The notes under the pieces: generated by a model | The model's database searches: none | What the model was told of the DNA's origin: nothing | The model's input: only the letters and a program-made list of their open reading frames with translations | NCBI GenBank assembly: GCA_019359695.1 | Contig: JAHHGV010000003.1 | Span: 1 to 64,000, forward strand | Direction: 5' to 3' | Length of the DNA: 64,000 nt | Source of the DNA: Brasilonema angustatum HA4187-MV1 | GTDB taxonomy: Bacteria > Cyanobacteriota > Cyanobacteriia > Cyanobacteriales > Nostocaceae | Program-made: the position numbers and the translations under genes | In this document: in pieces, positions 16,960 through 27,296 of the stretch | Layout of the letters: the number at the start of each line of letters is the position of its first letter | Position numbering within the stretch: the stretch's first letter is position 1

Positions 16960-19245
16960 ATGACACCGGATACACTGATGACACCGGAAAAACTTTCTCT
17001 AGACGGAAAAACTTTTGTTCCTGCTGATCAAATCCCGATCCCAGAGTGGCCTCGCACTATCAGCGAAAGACCACAACCGACGCTAACGGTTAAAGATGAT
17101 GATTTATTTTTGGTAACAGACACTTTAGGCAATATATCTGGCTGTTCACTTAACGATGGCAATCCCAGTATGGGATTGTTCTGCTGTGACACACGCTTTC
17201 TCAGTCGCCTTGAGTTACAAATCGACGAACATTCACCAGTCTTACTCAGCAGCACTGCTGATAAAGGATTTTCTCTATCGGTTTTATGTACCAATCCCAA
17301 AATTGAAGACCGTTTGAGAAACGACACGGTAGGCATTCGTCGCGAACTGGTACTGAATGGCGCACTATTTGAAGAATTAGAAGTTTCAAATTATAGCACA
17401 AGTTCCGTTAGCTTTGAACTTAGCATTAGCTTTGATGCGGATTTTGTGGATTTATTTGAAGTCCGGGGCTATCACAGAGATAAACGGGGTAGACTTTTAC
17501 GCCTTGTAGAACCCACACCTGAAGAAGGAACATCAAATAGTGATGGTGTTTCTTTTGTGTCTGGGCAACCTGAACAAAAAGAGCAATCTTTGAGTCTTGC
17601 CTATCAAGGTCTGGATGGGTTGGTGATGGAGTCTCGCATTCAATTCCAGCATCGACAACCAGATTATTTTAAGGGTTACACAGCCGTTTGGCGGTTGGAG
17701 TTAGCTTCTCATGAAACCCAAAAGTTGGGCTACCGGGTGAATTTGTTGAGAAATAATAAACCTAGTTCCATTGTCAGCGCCGCTTTTACCCTGACACAGG
17801 CGAAAGCTGGTGAAATCATGGAAGAGCAACAGTGGGTGCAACAAATTACACAAATTCGTTCCGATAAAGGAACGTTCAATCGAATTATTGAAAGGGCTGA
17901 ACAAGATATGTACTTGTTGCGTCAGTCCTTTGGCAAGCATAAGACAGTTTCGGCAGGAGTACCGTGGTTTTCCTCGCTGTTTGGGCGGGATTCGCTGATC
18001 GCAGCTTATCAAAGCTTAATGCTAAACCCTCAAATTGCTAAAGAAACTCTAAAAATTCTCGCGTTTTATCAAGGCAAAACAGATGATGACTGGCGCGAGG
18101 AAGAACCAGGTAAGATATTGCACGAGTTACGGTTTGGTGAATTAGCCCGCTGTCAGGAAATTCCTCACACTCCTTACTACGGTACAGTCGATGCGACTCC
18201 CTTATGGCTGATGCTGTATACAGAACACTACGCTTGGACTCATGATCTAGAAACCTTAGAGCAACTTTGGCCCAATGCTCTATTAGCAATGGATTGGATT
18301 GACCGTAACATGAGAGAAACTGGCTACCTCAGTTACTACCGCAAATGCAAACAGGGTCTTGACAATCAGGGGTGGAAAGACTCTGGTGATTCTATTGTCA
18401 ATCGTAAGGGAGAGTTAGCCAGAGGAGCGATCGCCCTTTGTGAAGTCCAAGCTTATGTCTATGCTGTCAAATTACGCTTAGCAGAAATTGCCAGACTCAA
18501 AAAGCGAATTGACTTATCAGATCGGTGGACAGAAGAAGCAAGAAACCTCAAGCTTCGTTTCAATAGAGATTTTTGGATGGAAGACCAGGATTTTTGTGCC
18601 TTGGCTTTGGATGGAGAAGGTAAGCACGTAGATAGTATTACATCCAATCCCGGTCAGTGCTTGAATTTGGGCATTTTCACACCAGAAAAAGCTTACAGTG
18701 TAGCTGAACGTCTCCGGGCACCAGATATGTTTAATGGGTGGGGTATTCGCACCCTAAATAGCTTGTCACCAGCTTACAATCCAATGGGTTATCACATTGG
18801 TTCTATTTGGCCTCACGACAACGCACTCATTGCAATGGGGTTGCGTTCCCTCGGTTTAGTCGATCAAGCCTTGGAACTTTTTCAAGGTTTATTCGACATG
18901 ACTGAACAGCAGCCTTATCAACGTCCTCCAGAGTTGTTGTGTGGCTACGAGCGCAATGGTGATAACGCGCCTGTACAGTATCCTGTAGCTTGTACACCTC
19001 AAGCATGGGCAACTGGCAGTATCTTCCAGTTACTGCAAATGCTGGTAAACTTGGTACCCGACGCCCCTAACAACTGCTTACGAATTATCGACCCCACTTT
19101 ACCAGAGACGATAAGTCGTTTATCACTGCATAATCTCAAAGTTGGTTCTACCATACTTGATTTGGAGTTTGAGCGTTCTGGTACCACAACTGCTTGTCGC
19201 GTTGCAAAAAAACGCGGTAACCTGAGAGTGGTTATTGAAGCGTAA
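16960..19245 (+). CDS. Amylo-alpha-1,6-glucosidase / glycogen-debranching-type enzyme
   Basis: A 761-residue protein with the bacterial GDE_N domain at about 45-270 (SGCSLNDGNPSMGLFCCDTRFLSRLEL) and an (alpha/alpha)6 barrel C-terminal half of glycogen-debranching type (VPWFSSLFGRDSLIAAYQ, GTVDATPLWL, WKDSGDS, GYHIGSIWPHDNALIAMGL). Probably hydrolyses alpha-1,6-linked glucosyl branches or a related glucan, in the cytoplasm. Two ATG codons seven codons apart could start it; the first is used. It stands alone and converges with the DUF2973 gene. Exact substrate is uncertain because this family includes non-glycogen hydrolases. Confidence 0.85.
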   Translation: MTPDTLMTPEKLSLDGKTFVPADQIPIPEWPRTISERPQPTLTVKDDDLFLVTDTLGNISGCSLNDGNPSMGLFCCDTRFLSRLELQIDEHSPVLLSSTADKGFSLSVLCTNPKIEDRLRNDTVGIRRELVLNGALFEELEVSNYSTSSVSFELSISFDADFVDLFEVRGYHRDKRGRLLRLVEPTPEEGTSNSDGVSFVSGQPEQKEQSLSLAYQGLDGLVMESRIQFQHRQPDYFKGYTAVWRLELASHETQKLGYRVNLLRNNKPSSIVSAAFTLTQAKAGEIMEEQQWVQQITQIRSDKGTFNRIIERAEQDMYLLRQSFGKHKTVSAGVPWFSSLFGRDSLIAAYQSLMLNPQIAKETLKILAFYQGKTDDDWREEEPGKILHELRFGELARCQEIPHTPYYGTVDATPLWLMLYTEHYAWTHDLETLEQLWPNALLAMDWIDRNMRETGYLSYYRKCKQGLDNQGWKDSGDSIVNRKGELARGAIALCEVQAYVYAVKLRLAEIARLKKRIDLSDRWTEEARNLKLRFNRDFWMEDQDFCALALDGEGKHVDSITSNPGQCLNLGIFTPEKAYSVAERLRAPDMFNGWGIRTLNSLSPAYNPMGYHIGSIWPHDNALIAMGLRSLGLVDQALELFQGLFDMTEQQPYQRPPELLCGYERNGDNAPVQYPVACTPQAWATGSIFQLLQMLVNLVPDAPNNCLRIIDPTLPETISRLSLHNLKVGSTILDLEFERSGTTTACRVAKKRGNLRVVIEA

Positions 19246-19259
19246 ACGAGAGTGTTGAG

Positions 19260-19304
19260 TTATAAGTCTTGTAGACACCCTTAGGACGTCTACAAAACTT
19301 ATAA
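19260..19304. terminator. Bidirectional hairpin between convergent genes
   Basis: TTATAAGTCTTGTAGAC at 19260-19276 mirrors GTCTACAAAACTTATAA at 19288-19304, with one mismatch. It lies between the end of the debranching gene (+) and the end of the DUF2973 gene (-), as expected for a shared terminator. Confidence 0.65.
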
Positions 19305-19316
19305 ATGGCGAACTTT

Positions 19317-19649
19317 TTAGCCTTCTTCTTGTTGATTATCATTTCTGTGTCCTGGAGAAGCTTCATAAAGCTCATCCAATTTTTGTCGCGCATCGTCAAC
19401 GTTGATCGAACGCATGACTAAAAGTGGTTCTTTAATTAAATTGCCAGTCGCATCTAATAATTCTGGATGGGGTCTAAACTGCTTAGTTGATGAGTCGTAA
19501 GGATATCTGCCTTGGTTTGCTGAAGCTACAGATCTTGCTGGATAAATCCGCTCTGTATCAAAACTGAACATAATCAGGTTACGAATTAAGTTACCGACAG
19601 CTATAAAAGCTAGAATGGTAAAAGCAAAAATGTAAAGTAGATGTAACAT
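19317..19649 (-). CDS. DUF2973 family small membrane protein
   Basis: A 110-residue protein started at ATG 19649, which has GGAGG about 8 nt upstream; the longer frame adds eight unlikely residues. The opening MLHLLYIFAFTILAFIAVGNLI is a single membrane helix and is typical of cyanobacterial DUF2973. The rest is hydrophilic and Pro-containing. DUF2605 is encoded 231 bp upstream on the same strand, the usual conserved neighbour. Function unknown. Confidence 0.8.
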   Translation of the reverse strand: MLHLLYIFAFTILAFIAVGNLIRNLIMFSFDTERIYPARSVASANQGRYPYDSSTKQFRPHPELLDATGNLIKEPLLVMRSINVDDARQKLDELYEASPGHRNDNQQEEG

Positions 19650-19879
19650 TGTTCTTTCCTCCAGAGTTCGCAAATTCTAAAGCTATATGTTGTAAAAAAT
19701 TTTCCTTAGCTGATACCTGTTGATGCCGTTTATGATGGTGATGCTAAATGGCTAACGCAATTTTCGTGCGCTCGGTCTCTTTGATTAAGAGAGAATTTTT
19801 TAACTTCAGGGGGAGTACCTTAGCATAAACCACATCATTTTTTATCTCAGATGATGTTAAAAATTTTTTACTATCTCAC

Positions 19880-20218
19880 CTATATATCGTCTTTGTGTTG
19901 CCAATTGTTCTGTTGCAAACGGAACCGCATTGCCACATTCCAACACTTTGTGACTAATTGATGCCAAGGCATCAATGTTGCCATATCAATACCAACTTGT
20001 CCACCGGTTGCTGTAAACAGCATCTTTGCTGTGTTCACTTCCTCTTGTGCTTTCTTGACTTGCGTTAGTAAGTCAGATTGTTCATGTTGACTCATGAATG
20101 ATAGCTCTTCCGTTTCCAGAAAATTCCGCGATCGCGCAAACCAGTACTGAAAATCTTCCAACAGTGGTTGCAAAACTGTTTTCAGCAGTTCAGGTTCTGG
20201 TAAATTCGAGTCTCGCAT
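19880..20218 (-). CDS. DUF2605 family protein
   Basis: A 112-residue soluble protein. The segments PEPELLKTVLQPLLEDFQYWFARS and GGQVGIDMATLMPWHQLVTKCW are characteristic of cyanobacterial DUF2605. Mostly helical, no catalytic motif. It precedes the DUF2973 gene on the same strand, and the two form a conserved cyanobacterial pair of unknown role. Confidence 0.85.
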   Translation of the reverse strand: MRDSNLPEPELLKTVLQPLLEDFQYWFARSRNFLETEELSFMSQHEQSDLLTQVKKAQEEVNTAKMLFTATGGQVGIDMATLMPWHQLVTKCWNVAMRFRLQQNNWQHKDDI

Positions 20219-21557
20219 AAATGAAAAGCATATTTCTAACTTTCTTACTAATATTAACTCTATTTAATATTCTTAACATTTTTTTCGTCTCTGCCATAAG
20301 TCTGAAAATAAAACATGATCGTGATATTGGTTACACTTTAGTCCGGGGATAAATTCGCCGTGTTTCTTACATATATAAGTAGGGATCTCAAAAAAACCGT
20401 CTGTGCTGGAAGTAAAGACATTGAACAAATCAGTAGATAAAGTATTAAAAGTAACTATTTTATACAAAAAAACACTAAGATGAGGACTGAATCTGTACAG
20501 AGGCTCTATAAAAAAACCTGCATAGTTTTCTCATAAAAAGTGCCCGAAAAGTGGATTAACAAATCTATATGATGTATGTTTTGGCGTTGACGTATTGCAA
20601 TTTATATTGCTGTAAAAACCAATTCACTTTTTGGTTGAAACATAGAACCTCCGCTAACCCCACGGGACTTGCACCGACTGTCGGGAAAACGCCGCGAGAC
20701 ACGCAGTAGCACCTCGACTCCCCAAGGATTGGAGAGGTTGTCGTAGACGGTGGGGTGTACTTGTATCAGACCTTTTGTGAGATGATGTTTTTTCGCCACA
20801 AAGAAATTAGGAGGCTTCAAACCCCGAGCCAGAACTTTCAAAGCTTAAATTCAGTTAACCTGAATTTCCATTTGACTTTTGGGTTATTTCTTTGTTGGTT
20901 AGATTGAGTTAACATAATACTATCTCACAATTAAAGTTAAAATTCACTCTCACTAGCGTAACTTTTAGATTTGAAAGAGGGAACTCAAATGCTAGGCTTT
21001 GAACCACAAACAAAATGTCCTAAGTATATAGAAATTGCTCTTAGCTAGAAATCAGAAGTTGGTTTTATTTCTTTAGTAGAAATTAGAGACCTGACAATGG
21101 CAACATATCAGCCAGACCCAGAGGAATTCAAGGTGTTCTATTTAAAGGAAAGGCATATGCATAGAAATATGTGGCACACAAACAGACGAGCAGACACTTG
21201 GAGGTTGATGTGAGTGCTCACAAATAGAGTTTAGAGTTGAGTGTCAGGTTTGCGACTAAGCACTCATTGTCTCGTCCACCAATAGCAACTAGCTATGAGT
21301 TTTTTTTATATAAAGGTTATTTTTGACTTATAAGTAGATACTAAATGACATGATGGATTATCAACAATAGATTTTCTGAGGGTAAATCATTAGGAGATAA
21401 TTATATCCTTAAATGAATTGGGATCATCTTGCTAAAGACAGAAATTGTCAGAAAATCACAAGTCTGACAACACTGTAAAATAGCCCAAGTTTATATTTGG
21501 GTATGAATTGTCATAACCTCAACTAAAGAAATCATCATTATTACAATCACTTCGCCA
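20219..21557. other. 1.3-kb intergenic region before thrS
   Basis: No convincing gene. A GC-richer island at about 20640-20760 contains GACTGTCGGGAAAACGCC and other fragments of the dispersed repeat families; a 79-codon minus frame over it looks like repeat read-through. A 38-codon frame at 21097-21213 (MATYQPDPEEFKVFY...) is open but unsupported. I see no T-box or other known leader in front of thrS. Confidence 0.4.
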
Positions 21558-23399
21558 ATGGTACAGCAGCAAATATCGCCAAAATCATCTAGTCAGCAAG
21601 AACAACCTGAAAAAGTGTATTTACCACGGACTTCAGAATCAGAGATCTTAAAGAAAATTCGCCATACCGCTTCTCATGTGATGGCAATGGCAGTGCAAAA
21701 GCTGTTTCCCAAGGCGCAAGTCACGATTGGTCCTTGGATTGAAAATGGTTTTTACTATGACTTTGATAATCCGGAACCGTTTACTGACAAGGATTTAAAA
21801 GCCATTTACAAAGAAATGGTGAAAATTATTAACCGGAAATTGCCAGTCGTAAGAGAAGAAGTCAGTCGCGAAGAAGCTGAACGCCGTATTAAAGAAATTA
21901 AGGAACCTTATAAGCTAGAAATTCTATCAGACATTAAAGAGGAACCAATCACAATTTACCACCTAGGAGAGCAATGGTGGGACTTGTGCGGTGGACCTCA
22001 TGTGGAAAATACTGGCGAACTCAACCCGAAAGCGATTGATTTAGAAAGCGTTGCTGGCGCTTATTGGCGTGGCGATGAAACTAAAGCGCAGTTGCAACGC
22101 ATCTACGCTACTGCTTGGGAAACGCCAGAACAACTGGCTGAGTATAAGCGGCGTAAAGAAGAAGCACTGCGACGGGACCACCGAAAACTAGGTAAGGAAT
22201 TAGGATTATTTATATTTTCTGACTTAGTGGGACCGGGGTTACCGTTGTGGACACCCAAAGGAACTTTGTTGAGGACTCTTTTAGAAGATTTTCTTAAGCA
22301 AGAACAACTCAAACGGGGATATTTACCAGTCGTCACTCCCCACATTGCCAGAGTGGATTTATTTAAAGTTTCCGGACACTGGCAGAAATATAAAGAAGAC
22401 ATGTTCCCGATAATGGCAGAGGATGAAGAAGCCGCAGCCCATGAACAAGGCTTCGTCCTCAAACCAATGAACTGTCCCTTCCACATCCAGATATATAAAA
22501 GTGAGTTGCGTTCTTATCGGGAATTACCAATGCGGCTAGCGGAATTTGGCACCGTTTACCGCTACGAACAATCTGGGGAACTAGGTGGATTAACACGGGT
22601 GCGTGGTTTTACGGTTGATGATTCTCACTTGTTTGTGACGCCAGAACAACTAGACAGCGAATTCCTCAACGTGGTAGATCTGATTTTGTCTGTGTTCGGT
22701 AAACTGCAACTGAAAAACTTTAAAGCTAGACTGAGTTTTCGTGATCCAGCTAGTGATAAGTACATAGGTTCTGATGAAGCCTGGGAAAAAGCCCAAGGTG
22801 CAATTCGCCGTGCTGTGGAACAGCTAGGAATGGAGCACTTTGAAGGAATTGGGGAAGCCGCATTTTACGGTCCCAAACTCGACTTTATCTTCCGTGATGC
22901 CCTTGAGCGTGAATGGCAACTAGGAACCGTGCAGGTCGATTACAATCTGCCAGAAAGGTTTGATTTGGAGTACGTCGCTGAAGATGGTTCTCGTAAACGC
23001 CCAGTGATGATTCACCGTGCGCCTTTCGGTTCCTTAGAACGACTGATCGGTATTTTGATTGAAGAATATGCAGGAGATTTTCCCTTATGGTTAGCCCCAG
23101 TCCAAGCAAGATTGCTGCCAGTGGGTGACGCTCAACTGGATTATGCAAAAGACGTGGTAGCGAAAATGAGAGACTTCGGTATCCGCGCTGAAGTTGATGT
23201 CAGTGGCGATCGCCTAGGTAAACTCATTCGCAATGCCGAGAAAGAAAAAATCCCGGTAATGGCTGTGGTGGGAGCAAAGGAGGTGGAAACCAACTCCCTA
23301 AGTATTCGCACGCGAACCTCTGGAGAGTTAGGAACTGTGCCTGTATCAGAAGTCTTAGACAAAATGAAACAAGCCATTGCTAACTACGACAACCTTTAA
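21558..23399 (+). CDS. thrS: Threonyl-tRNA synthetase lacking the TGS domain
   Basis: A 613-residue class II synthetase charging tRNA-Thr. The N-terminal TGS domain is missing, and the protein starts almost directly at the editing domain, whose HTASH and CGGPH motifs appear intact. The catalytic core has MNCPFH (Zn Cys), motif 2 around RYEQSGELGG, and motif 3 HRAPFGSLERLIG. The anticodon-binding domain covers the last ~100 residues. Cyanobacteria often carry such shortened ThrRS forms, sometimes with a second copy. No second copy is in this window. Confidence 0.95.
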   Translation: MVQQQISPKSSSQQEQPEKVYLPRTSESEILKKIRHTASHVMAMAVQKLFPKAQVTIGPWIENGFYYDFDNPEPFTDKDLKAIYKEMVKIINRKLPVVREEVSREEAERRIKEIKEPYKLEILSDIKEEPITIYHLGEQWWDLCGGPHVENTGELNPKAIDLESVAGAYWRGDETKAQLQRIYATAWETPEQLAEYKRRKEEALRRDHRKLGKELGLFIFSDLVGPGLPLWTPKGTLLRTLLEDFLKQEQLKRGYLPVVTPHIARVDLFKVSGHWQKYKEDMFPIMAEDEEAAAHEQGFVLKPMNCPFHIQIYKSELRSYRELPMRLAEFGTVYRYEQSGELGGLTRVRGFTVDDSHLFVTPEQLDSEFLNVVDLILSVFGKLQLKNFKARLSFRDPASDKYIGSDEAWEKAQGAIRRAVEQLGMEHFEGIGEAAFYGPKLDFIFRDALEREWQLGTVQVDYNLPERFDLEYVAEDGSRKRPVMIHRAPFGSLERLIGILIEEYAGDFPLWLAPVQARLLPVGDAQLDYAKDVVAKMRDFGIRAEVDVSGDRLGKLIRNAEKEKIPVMAVVGAKEVETNSLSIRTRTSGELGTVPVSEVLDKMKQAIANYDNL

Positions 23400-23475
23400 C
23401 ACAAGGTAGAGATAAGGGTGAGCTGTCTGCTTGCCCTTAAAAATTACTTCATATAAATATTCTCAAAAAAATGCT

Positions 23476-23667
23476 ATGACTACTACAAAAGAAAAAGTCC
23501 AATCTTTGTTGAGCAAATTACCAGACGATTGTTCTGTGGAAGATGTTCAATATCATCTGTACGTACTTGAAAAAGTCCGTCTAGGATTGGTAGTGGTTGA
23601 CAATCGAGAAACTCTCATCTCTCAAGAAGAAGCCGAGGCGCTGTTAAGAAAATGGCTTATCGAGTAG
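23476..23667 (+). CDS. Antitoxin of a ParE-type TA pair
   Basis: About 63 residues from ATG 23476 (MTTTKEKVQSLLSKLPDDCSVEDVQYHLYVLEKV). An upstream TTG would add 15 unlikely residues. The helical N-terminal half and the LISQEEAEALLRKWL tail match small cyanobacterial antitoxins paired with ParE/RelE. Its 3' end overlaps the toxin gene by 16 bp, indicating coupled translation. Confidence 0.75.
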   Translation: MTTTKEKVQSLLSKLPDDCSVEDVQYHLYVLEKVRLGLVVVDNRETLISQEEAEALLRKWLIE

Positions 23668-23957
23668 TTTGGTCTCCCAAAGCCCTCGAAGATGTAGACG
23701 CGATCGCGGCATACATATTTCGTGACTCCGCGTCCTTTTCTGCCACAGTAGTTCGGAAGATACTTGACTGCTCTGATAAGTTAAGCTCCAGTCCTTATTC
23801 AGGTTCTGTTGTTCCAGAATTTAATGAGGATACCATCAGGGAACTGTTTGCTTACACTTATCGAATCATTTATCACATTCAAGAAGACACCGTAACTATT
23901 GGGGCAGTCATTCATGGTAAAAGGCTTTTGGCTCAACGTCTAGATATAGATAGATAA
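23652..23957 (+). CDS. RelE/ParE-family toxin
   Basis: A 101-residue toxin with the ParE fold signature. The N-terminal VVWSPKALEDVDAIAAYI is followed by SPYSGSVVPEF, then REL...YRIIYHIQEDTVTIGAVIHGKRLL. ParE members poison gyrase and RelE members cut mRNA at the ribosome; the sequence fits the ParE side better. It overlaps the antitoxin gene and appears intact. Confidence 0.88.
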   Translation: MAYRVVWSPKALEDVDAIAAYIFRDSASFSATVVRKILDCSDKLSSSPYSGSVVPEFNEDTIRELFAYTYRIIYHIQEDTVTIGAVIHGKRLLAQRLDIDR

Positions 23958-24059
23958 GCCAAAAAACCTTTCTCCAGACAAAAAGTAACAATAAACAAGG
24001 GTGGGCAATGCTCACCCTTCTACAATTTTTGATAGTACAAAACACACAATCGATTTTTT

Positions 24060-24152
24060 TCTCGTTCCCAGCCTCAGGCTGGGAATGCATAACTAGAGGC
24101 TCTGCCTCGATATAATCAGGAGGCATTCCCATGGGTCGCATAGGAACGAGAG
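24060..24152. repeat. REP-like palindromic element
   Basis: CTCGTTCCCAGCCTCAGGCTGGGAA forms a hairpin at 24061-24085, and GGAACGAG at about 24143-24150 closes an outer stem. It shares the CTCGTTCCCAG core with the elements at 3999-4027 and 61590-61612. Confidence 0.7.
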
Positions 24153-24360
24153 AATATTTTCTCACTGCCAGTCTCTACTCTCGGAGTGATTGACTAAACC
24201 AACTTTTTATGTATGCAGTCAGACGACTGCCGCAAGCGTTGAAATCAGTTACAAACTTAATTATGAAGTTTTATAAACTATTAGGTCAAGTTTAAGAAAT
24301 TAATCACAGCCACAGGGAAGTATTACCTTAGATAATTAGTTGCCCAGAGGGGCACAAATT

Positions 24361-26619
24361 ATGAGATCCTTTTTAAATTCCCTTGGCGTGCCCAAACAAA
24401 ATAAAATACTTCGGTTTGCGGCATCTGCTGTTTTCACTTTCGCGTTAGCTGGTGGTATTCATTCTGCCAATGCAAAAGCAGTAAAAATAAATACAGCCAA
24501 AGAAATAACCTCAGTATCAACACAGTTAGCTCAGACAAAGCAAACAATAGCCCAAATTCCAACTAGCACCACAAATAGTCAACTCATACCGATGTCCCCT
24601 TGGGGAATTGTCCCTATCGTTGTTGTCGGTGGTTTAGTTATCTTTGTGCCTCTGTTCTTCGGGGGACTGGTGGTTATTGGTGAACGTGAAGTTGGAATTG
24701 TTGTCAAAAAATTTACCATTTCTGGACGTGGACTGCCAGCCGGACGACTGATTGCCCTCAACGGTGAAGCTGGTTTGCAAGCTGATACTCTTGCTCCTGG
24801 CTGGCACTGGGGTCATTGGCCTTGGCAGTACTCGGTTCGCAAAGAACCAGTCGTTGTTGTCCCTCAAGGTGAAATCGCCTTACTTGTGGCAGCAGATGGC
24901 GCACCCAATCCTCCAGAGCGTATTTTGGGCAAGATTGTGAATTGCGACAATTTCCAAGATGCCCGCAAATTTCTCACCCAAGGTGGGGAAAAAGGTCGCC
25001 AGATGGGCTTTTTAACAGCAGGTACTTACCGCATCAACACTGCCCTATTTAAGGTAATCATGGCGGGAAATGCCAGTGAGGATGGCATGAATCCTGAATA
25101 TTTACGCGTGTACACCGTTGCATCTGATAAAGTCGGTATCGTCACAACTCTCGACGGTATGCCAATTCCCGCAGGCGAAATTGCAGGTCCGATGGTTAGC
25201 GGACACGACAACTTCCAGAATGGTCAGAAATTTATTGATGGCGCTGGACGACGAGGTTTGCAAGAGCAGATACTACTTTCTGGATCTTGGAACCTAAACC
25301 CTTGGTTTGTCCAAGTTGAGCAAGTACCAATGACGGAAATCCCCATTGGTTATGTGGGTGTGGTGATTTCTTTTGTTGGCAAAGCACACGAAGATGTTAG
25401 CGGTGCAGCCTTCACTCACGGGAATTTGGTGAATAGTGGACATAAAGGTGTATGGGTGGAACCACTGTATCCAGGTAAGCACCCCATCAACACCCGCATC
25501 ATGAAGATTGAACTGGTTCCGACGACCAACATTGTATTAAACTGGTCAGGTCGCACCGAACGTCACAGCTATGATGCAAAACTCGCTTCCTTAACCGTAC
25601 GTTCTAGAGACGGGTTTGCCTTTGATTTAGAAGTGGCGCAAATTATTCATGTGGGCGCTTTAGATGCTCCAAAGGTGATTTCCCGCGTTGGTTCGATGCA
25701 GAACTTAGTTGACCATGTACTAGAACCTACCATTGGTAACTATTTCCGTAACTCGGCACAAGATTATACAGTACTAGATTTCCTCAGCGCTCGTAGCGAA
25801 CGGCAGAGTGAAGCTGCTGAGTTTATAAAAACGGCGATACGGGCTTATGACGTGCAAGCGATTGACACCCTGATCGGTGATATTCAGCCGCCTGCAACAT
25901 TAATGCAAACGCAAACAGACCGAAAAATTGCGGAAGAGGAACGCAAAACATTTGAAGTTCAGCAACTGGCGCAAACACAACGCCAACAACTTGTTCGGGA
26001 GACAGCTTTGGCTAATATTCAGCAAGATATGGTGCAGTCAGAGCAAGGTGTGAAAATTGCTGAACTTAAGGCAAAGGCTGACATCCAGCAAGAAACGGTG
26101 AAGTCAGAACAAGGTGTGAAGATTGCTGAACTCAAAGCGAATGCCAAAATCAAAGAAATGACAGGTGAAGCTGAGGCTATCCGCCTAAGAGCGACAGCAG
26201 AAGCTGAATCTGTGCGGTTAAGAGCTAGTGGTGACGCTGAATCTTTGCGCCTCAAAGGGATTGCAGAAGCAGAAGCCATCCGCGCCACAGGTAACGCAAA
26301 AGCAGAAGCTTACCGTTCTGGTGTAGAAGCCTTGGGAGAGCAAGGTTATACAGCAATGCAGATGATGCAGATTATAGGCGATCGCAGTGTCCGCCTCATT
26401 CCAGATGTTCTAGTTGGTGGTAACAATGGCAGCACTAATGGCTTAGTTGATGGGCTACTCTCCATGATTTTATGGAATCAAACTGCGAAACAAGATGAAA
26501 AGACAATACCTTTGCAGGCGAAATCACAACCAACAACCACACCAGAACCAACTCCATCGTCAAACGGTCATCAGCCTGTTGTTATTGATTTTCCATTAGA
26601 TGGAAATATCGCTAAGTAA
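24361..26619 (+). CDS. Large flotillin-like SPFH protein
   Basis: A 752-residue membrane protein started at ATG 24361, with AGAGGGG upstream. A possible signal or anchor lies at residues 20-40, and a strong hydrophobic segment (WGIVPIVVVGGLVIFVPLFFGGLVV) at about 75-100. Two SPFH-like repeats follow to about 500. A coiled coil with internal repeats (SEQGVKIAELKA twice, then AEAESVRLRA-type units) covers about 520-660. A Pro/Thr-rich tail ends the protein. Flotillins scaffold membrane microdomains. It is about twice as long as the stomatin-like protein at 8727. Confidence 0.85.
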   Translation: MRSFLNSLGVPKQNKILRFAASAVFTFALAGGIHSANAKAVKINTAKEITSVSTQLAQTKQTIAQIPTSTTNSQLIPMSPWGIVPIVVVGGLVIFVPLFFGGLVVIGEREVGIVVKKFTISGRGLPAGRLIALNGEAGLQADTLAPGWHWGHWPWQYSVRKEPVVVVPQGEIALLVAADGAPNPPERILGKIVNCDNFQDARKFLTQGGEKGRQMGFLTAGTYRINTALFKVIMAGNASEDGMNPEYLRVYTVASDKVGIVTTLDGMPIPAGEIAGPMVSGHDNFQNGQKFIDGAGRRGLQEQILLSGSWNLNPWFVQVEQVPMTEIPIGYVGVVISFVGKAHEDVSGAAFTHGNLVNSGHKGVWVEPLYPGKHPINTRIMKIELVPTTNIVLNWSGRTERHSYDAKLASLTVRSRDGFAFDLEVAQIIHVGALDAPKVISRVGSMQNLVDHVLEPTIGNYFRNSAQDYTVLDFLSARSERQSEAAEFIKTAIRAYDVQAIDTLIGDIQPPATLMQTQTDRKIAEEERKTFEVQQLAQTQRQQLVRETALANIQQDMVQSEQGVKIAELKAKADIQQETVKSEQGVKIAELKANAKIKEMTGEAEAIRLRATAEAESVRLRASGDAESLRLKGIAEAEAIRATGNAKAEAYRSGVEALGEQGYTAMQMMQIIGDRSVRLIPDVLVGGNNGSTNGLVDGLLSMILWNQTAKQDEKTIPLQAKSQPTTTPEPTPSSNGHQPVVIDFPLDGNIAK

Positions 26620-27127
26620 GACGAATAACTTCAGACAAATGGAGAATCTCAAGAATGAAAAGAGGAACTTTCATATGCAGAACTTTTGCCTATAGTTGGA
26701 GGAGTTCAACAATTGGTTGTGAGTGACTGAAGAAACACAGACCCTAGGAATTCCCCTTGAGAATGACGGTTAGGGGAAAACCGCAATTGTAACAACCGAT
26801 TCAAGAAAAATAATCACAAAAAAAGCACTAGCAGTTATCGATTGCTAGTGCCTCAAGATCCTAGAGTTTATTACCTATGTAGAACTTTTGCTAAAGTCAG
26901 GAAAAAGATGATAGATGCATCCCTTATGATCATGAACCAAAAAAACGTATGAAATAAATACTCAAAAAAGCTAGTAAATGCACCGCATCCTTGTCAAACA
27001 TATGAAAACTATACATAGTTTAAAGTCGCAAGATAATGCAAACGTCTTCCTATTGAAATGGATATTAGAATAAAAAGATAAGTCTAATAGAGGAAGACGT
27101 TTTTTGTGTTAAGTCTTTTCGCAATTA
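26620..27127. other. Intergenic region with two hairpins
   Basis: A 9-bp stem, GCACTAGCA at 26825-26833 and TGCTAGTGC at 26843-26851, may end the SPFH transcript. A longer stem, AACGTCTTCC at 27041 facing GGAAGACGTT at about 27092, is followed by TTTTTT and is a better intrinsic terminator. A small RNA between them cannot be excluded. Confidence 0.5.
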
Positions 27128-27280
27128 ATGATCTCAGTAACTGAAACATATGATCGCGCAGAGCAAGAGACGCAATGGGCGCGTATCGCATCTGATGTCT
27201 TTGCAAAGCGTAAAGATAGAGAATTGTTTTCGCTTCTACATCATTGGCGACGTACTGTGAACGAGTTCACCCGTAACTAA
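27128..27280 (+). CDS. Small hypothetical protein, 50 residues
   Basis: An ATG-started frame encoding MISVTETYDRAEQETQWARI and onward to a stop 16 nt before the kinase-WD40 gene. The composition is helical and charged. No family is recognised and there is no clear ribosome site. It may be the N-terminal scrap of a larger lost gene, or a small coupled gene. Confidence 0.35.
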   Translation: MISVTETYDRAEQETQWARIASDVFAKRKDRELFSLLHHWRRTVNEFTRN

Positions 27281-27296
27281 AATCCTGTTATAAACT

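Noticed and set aside
20602-20841. 79-codon minus-strand frame
   Set aside because: Covers a fragment of dispersed repeat sequence; no homologous family recognised.
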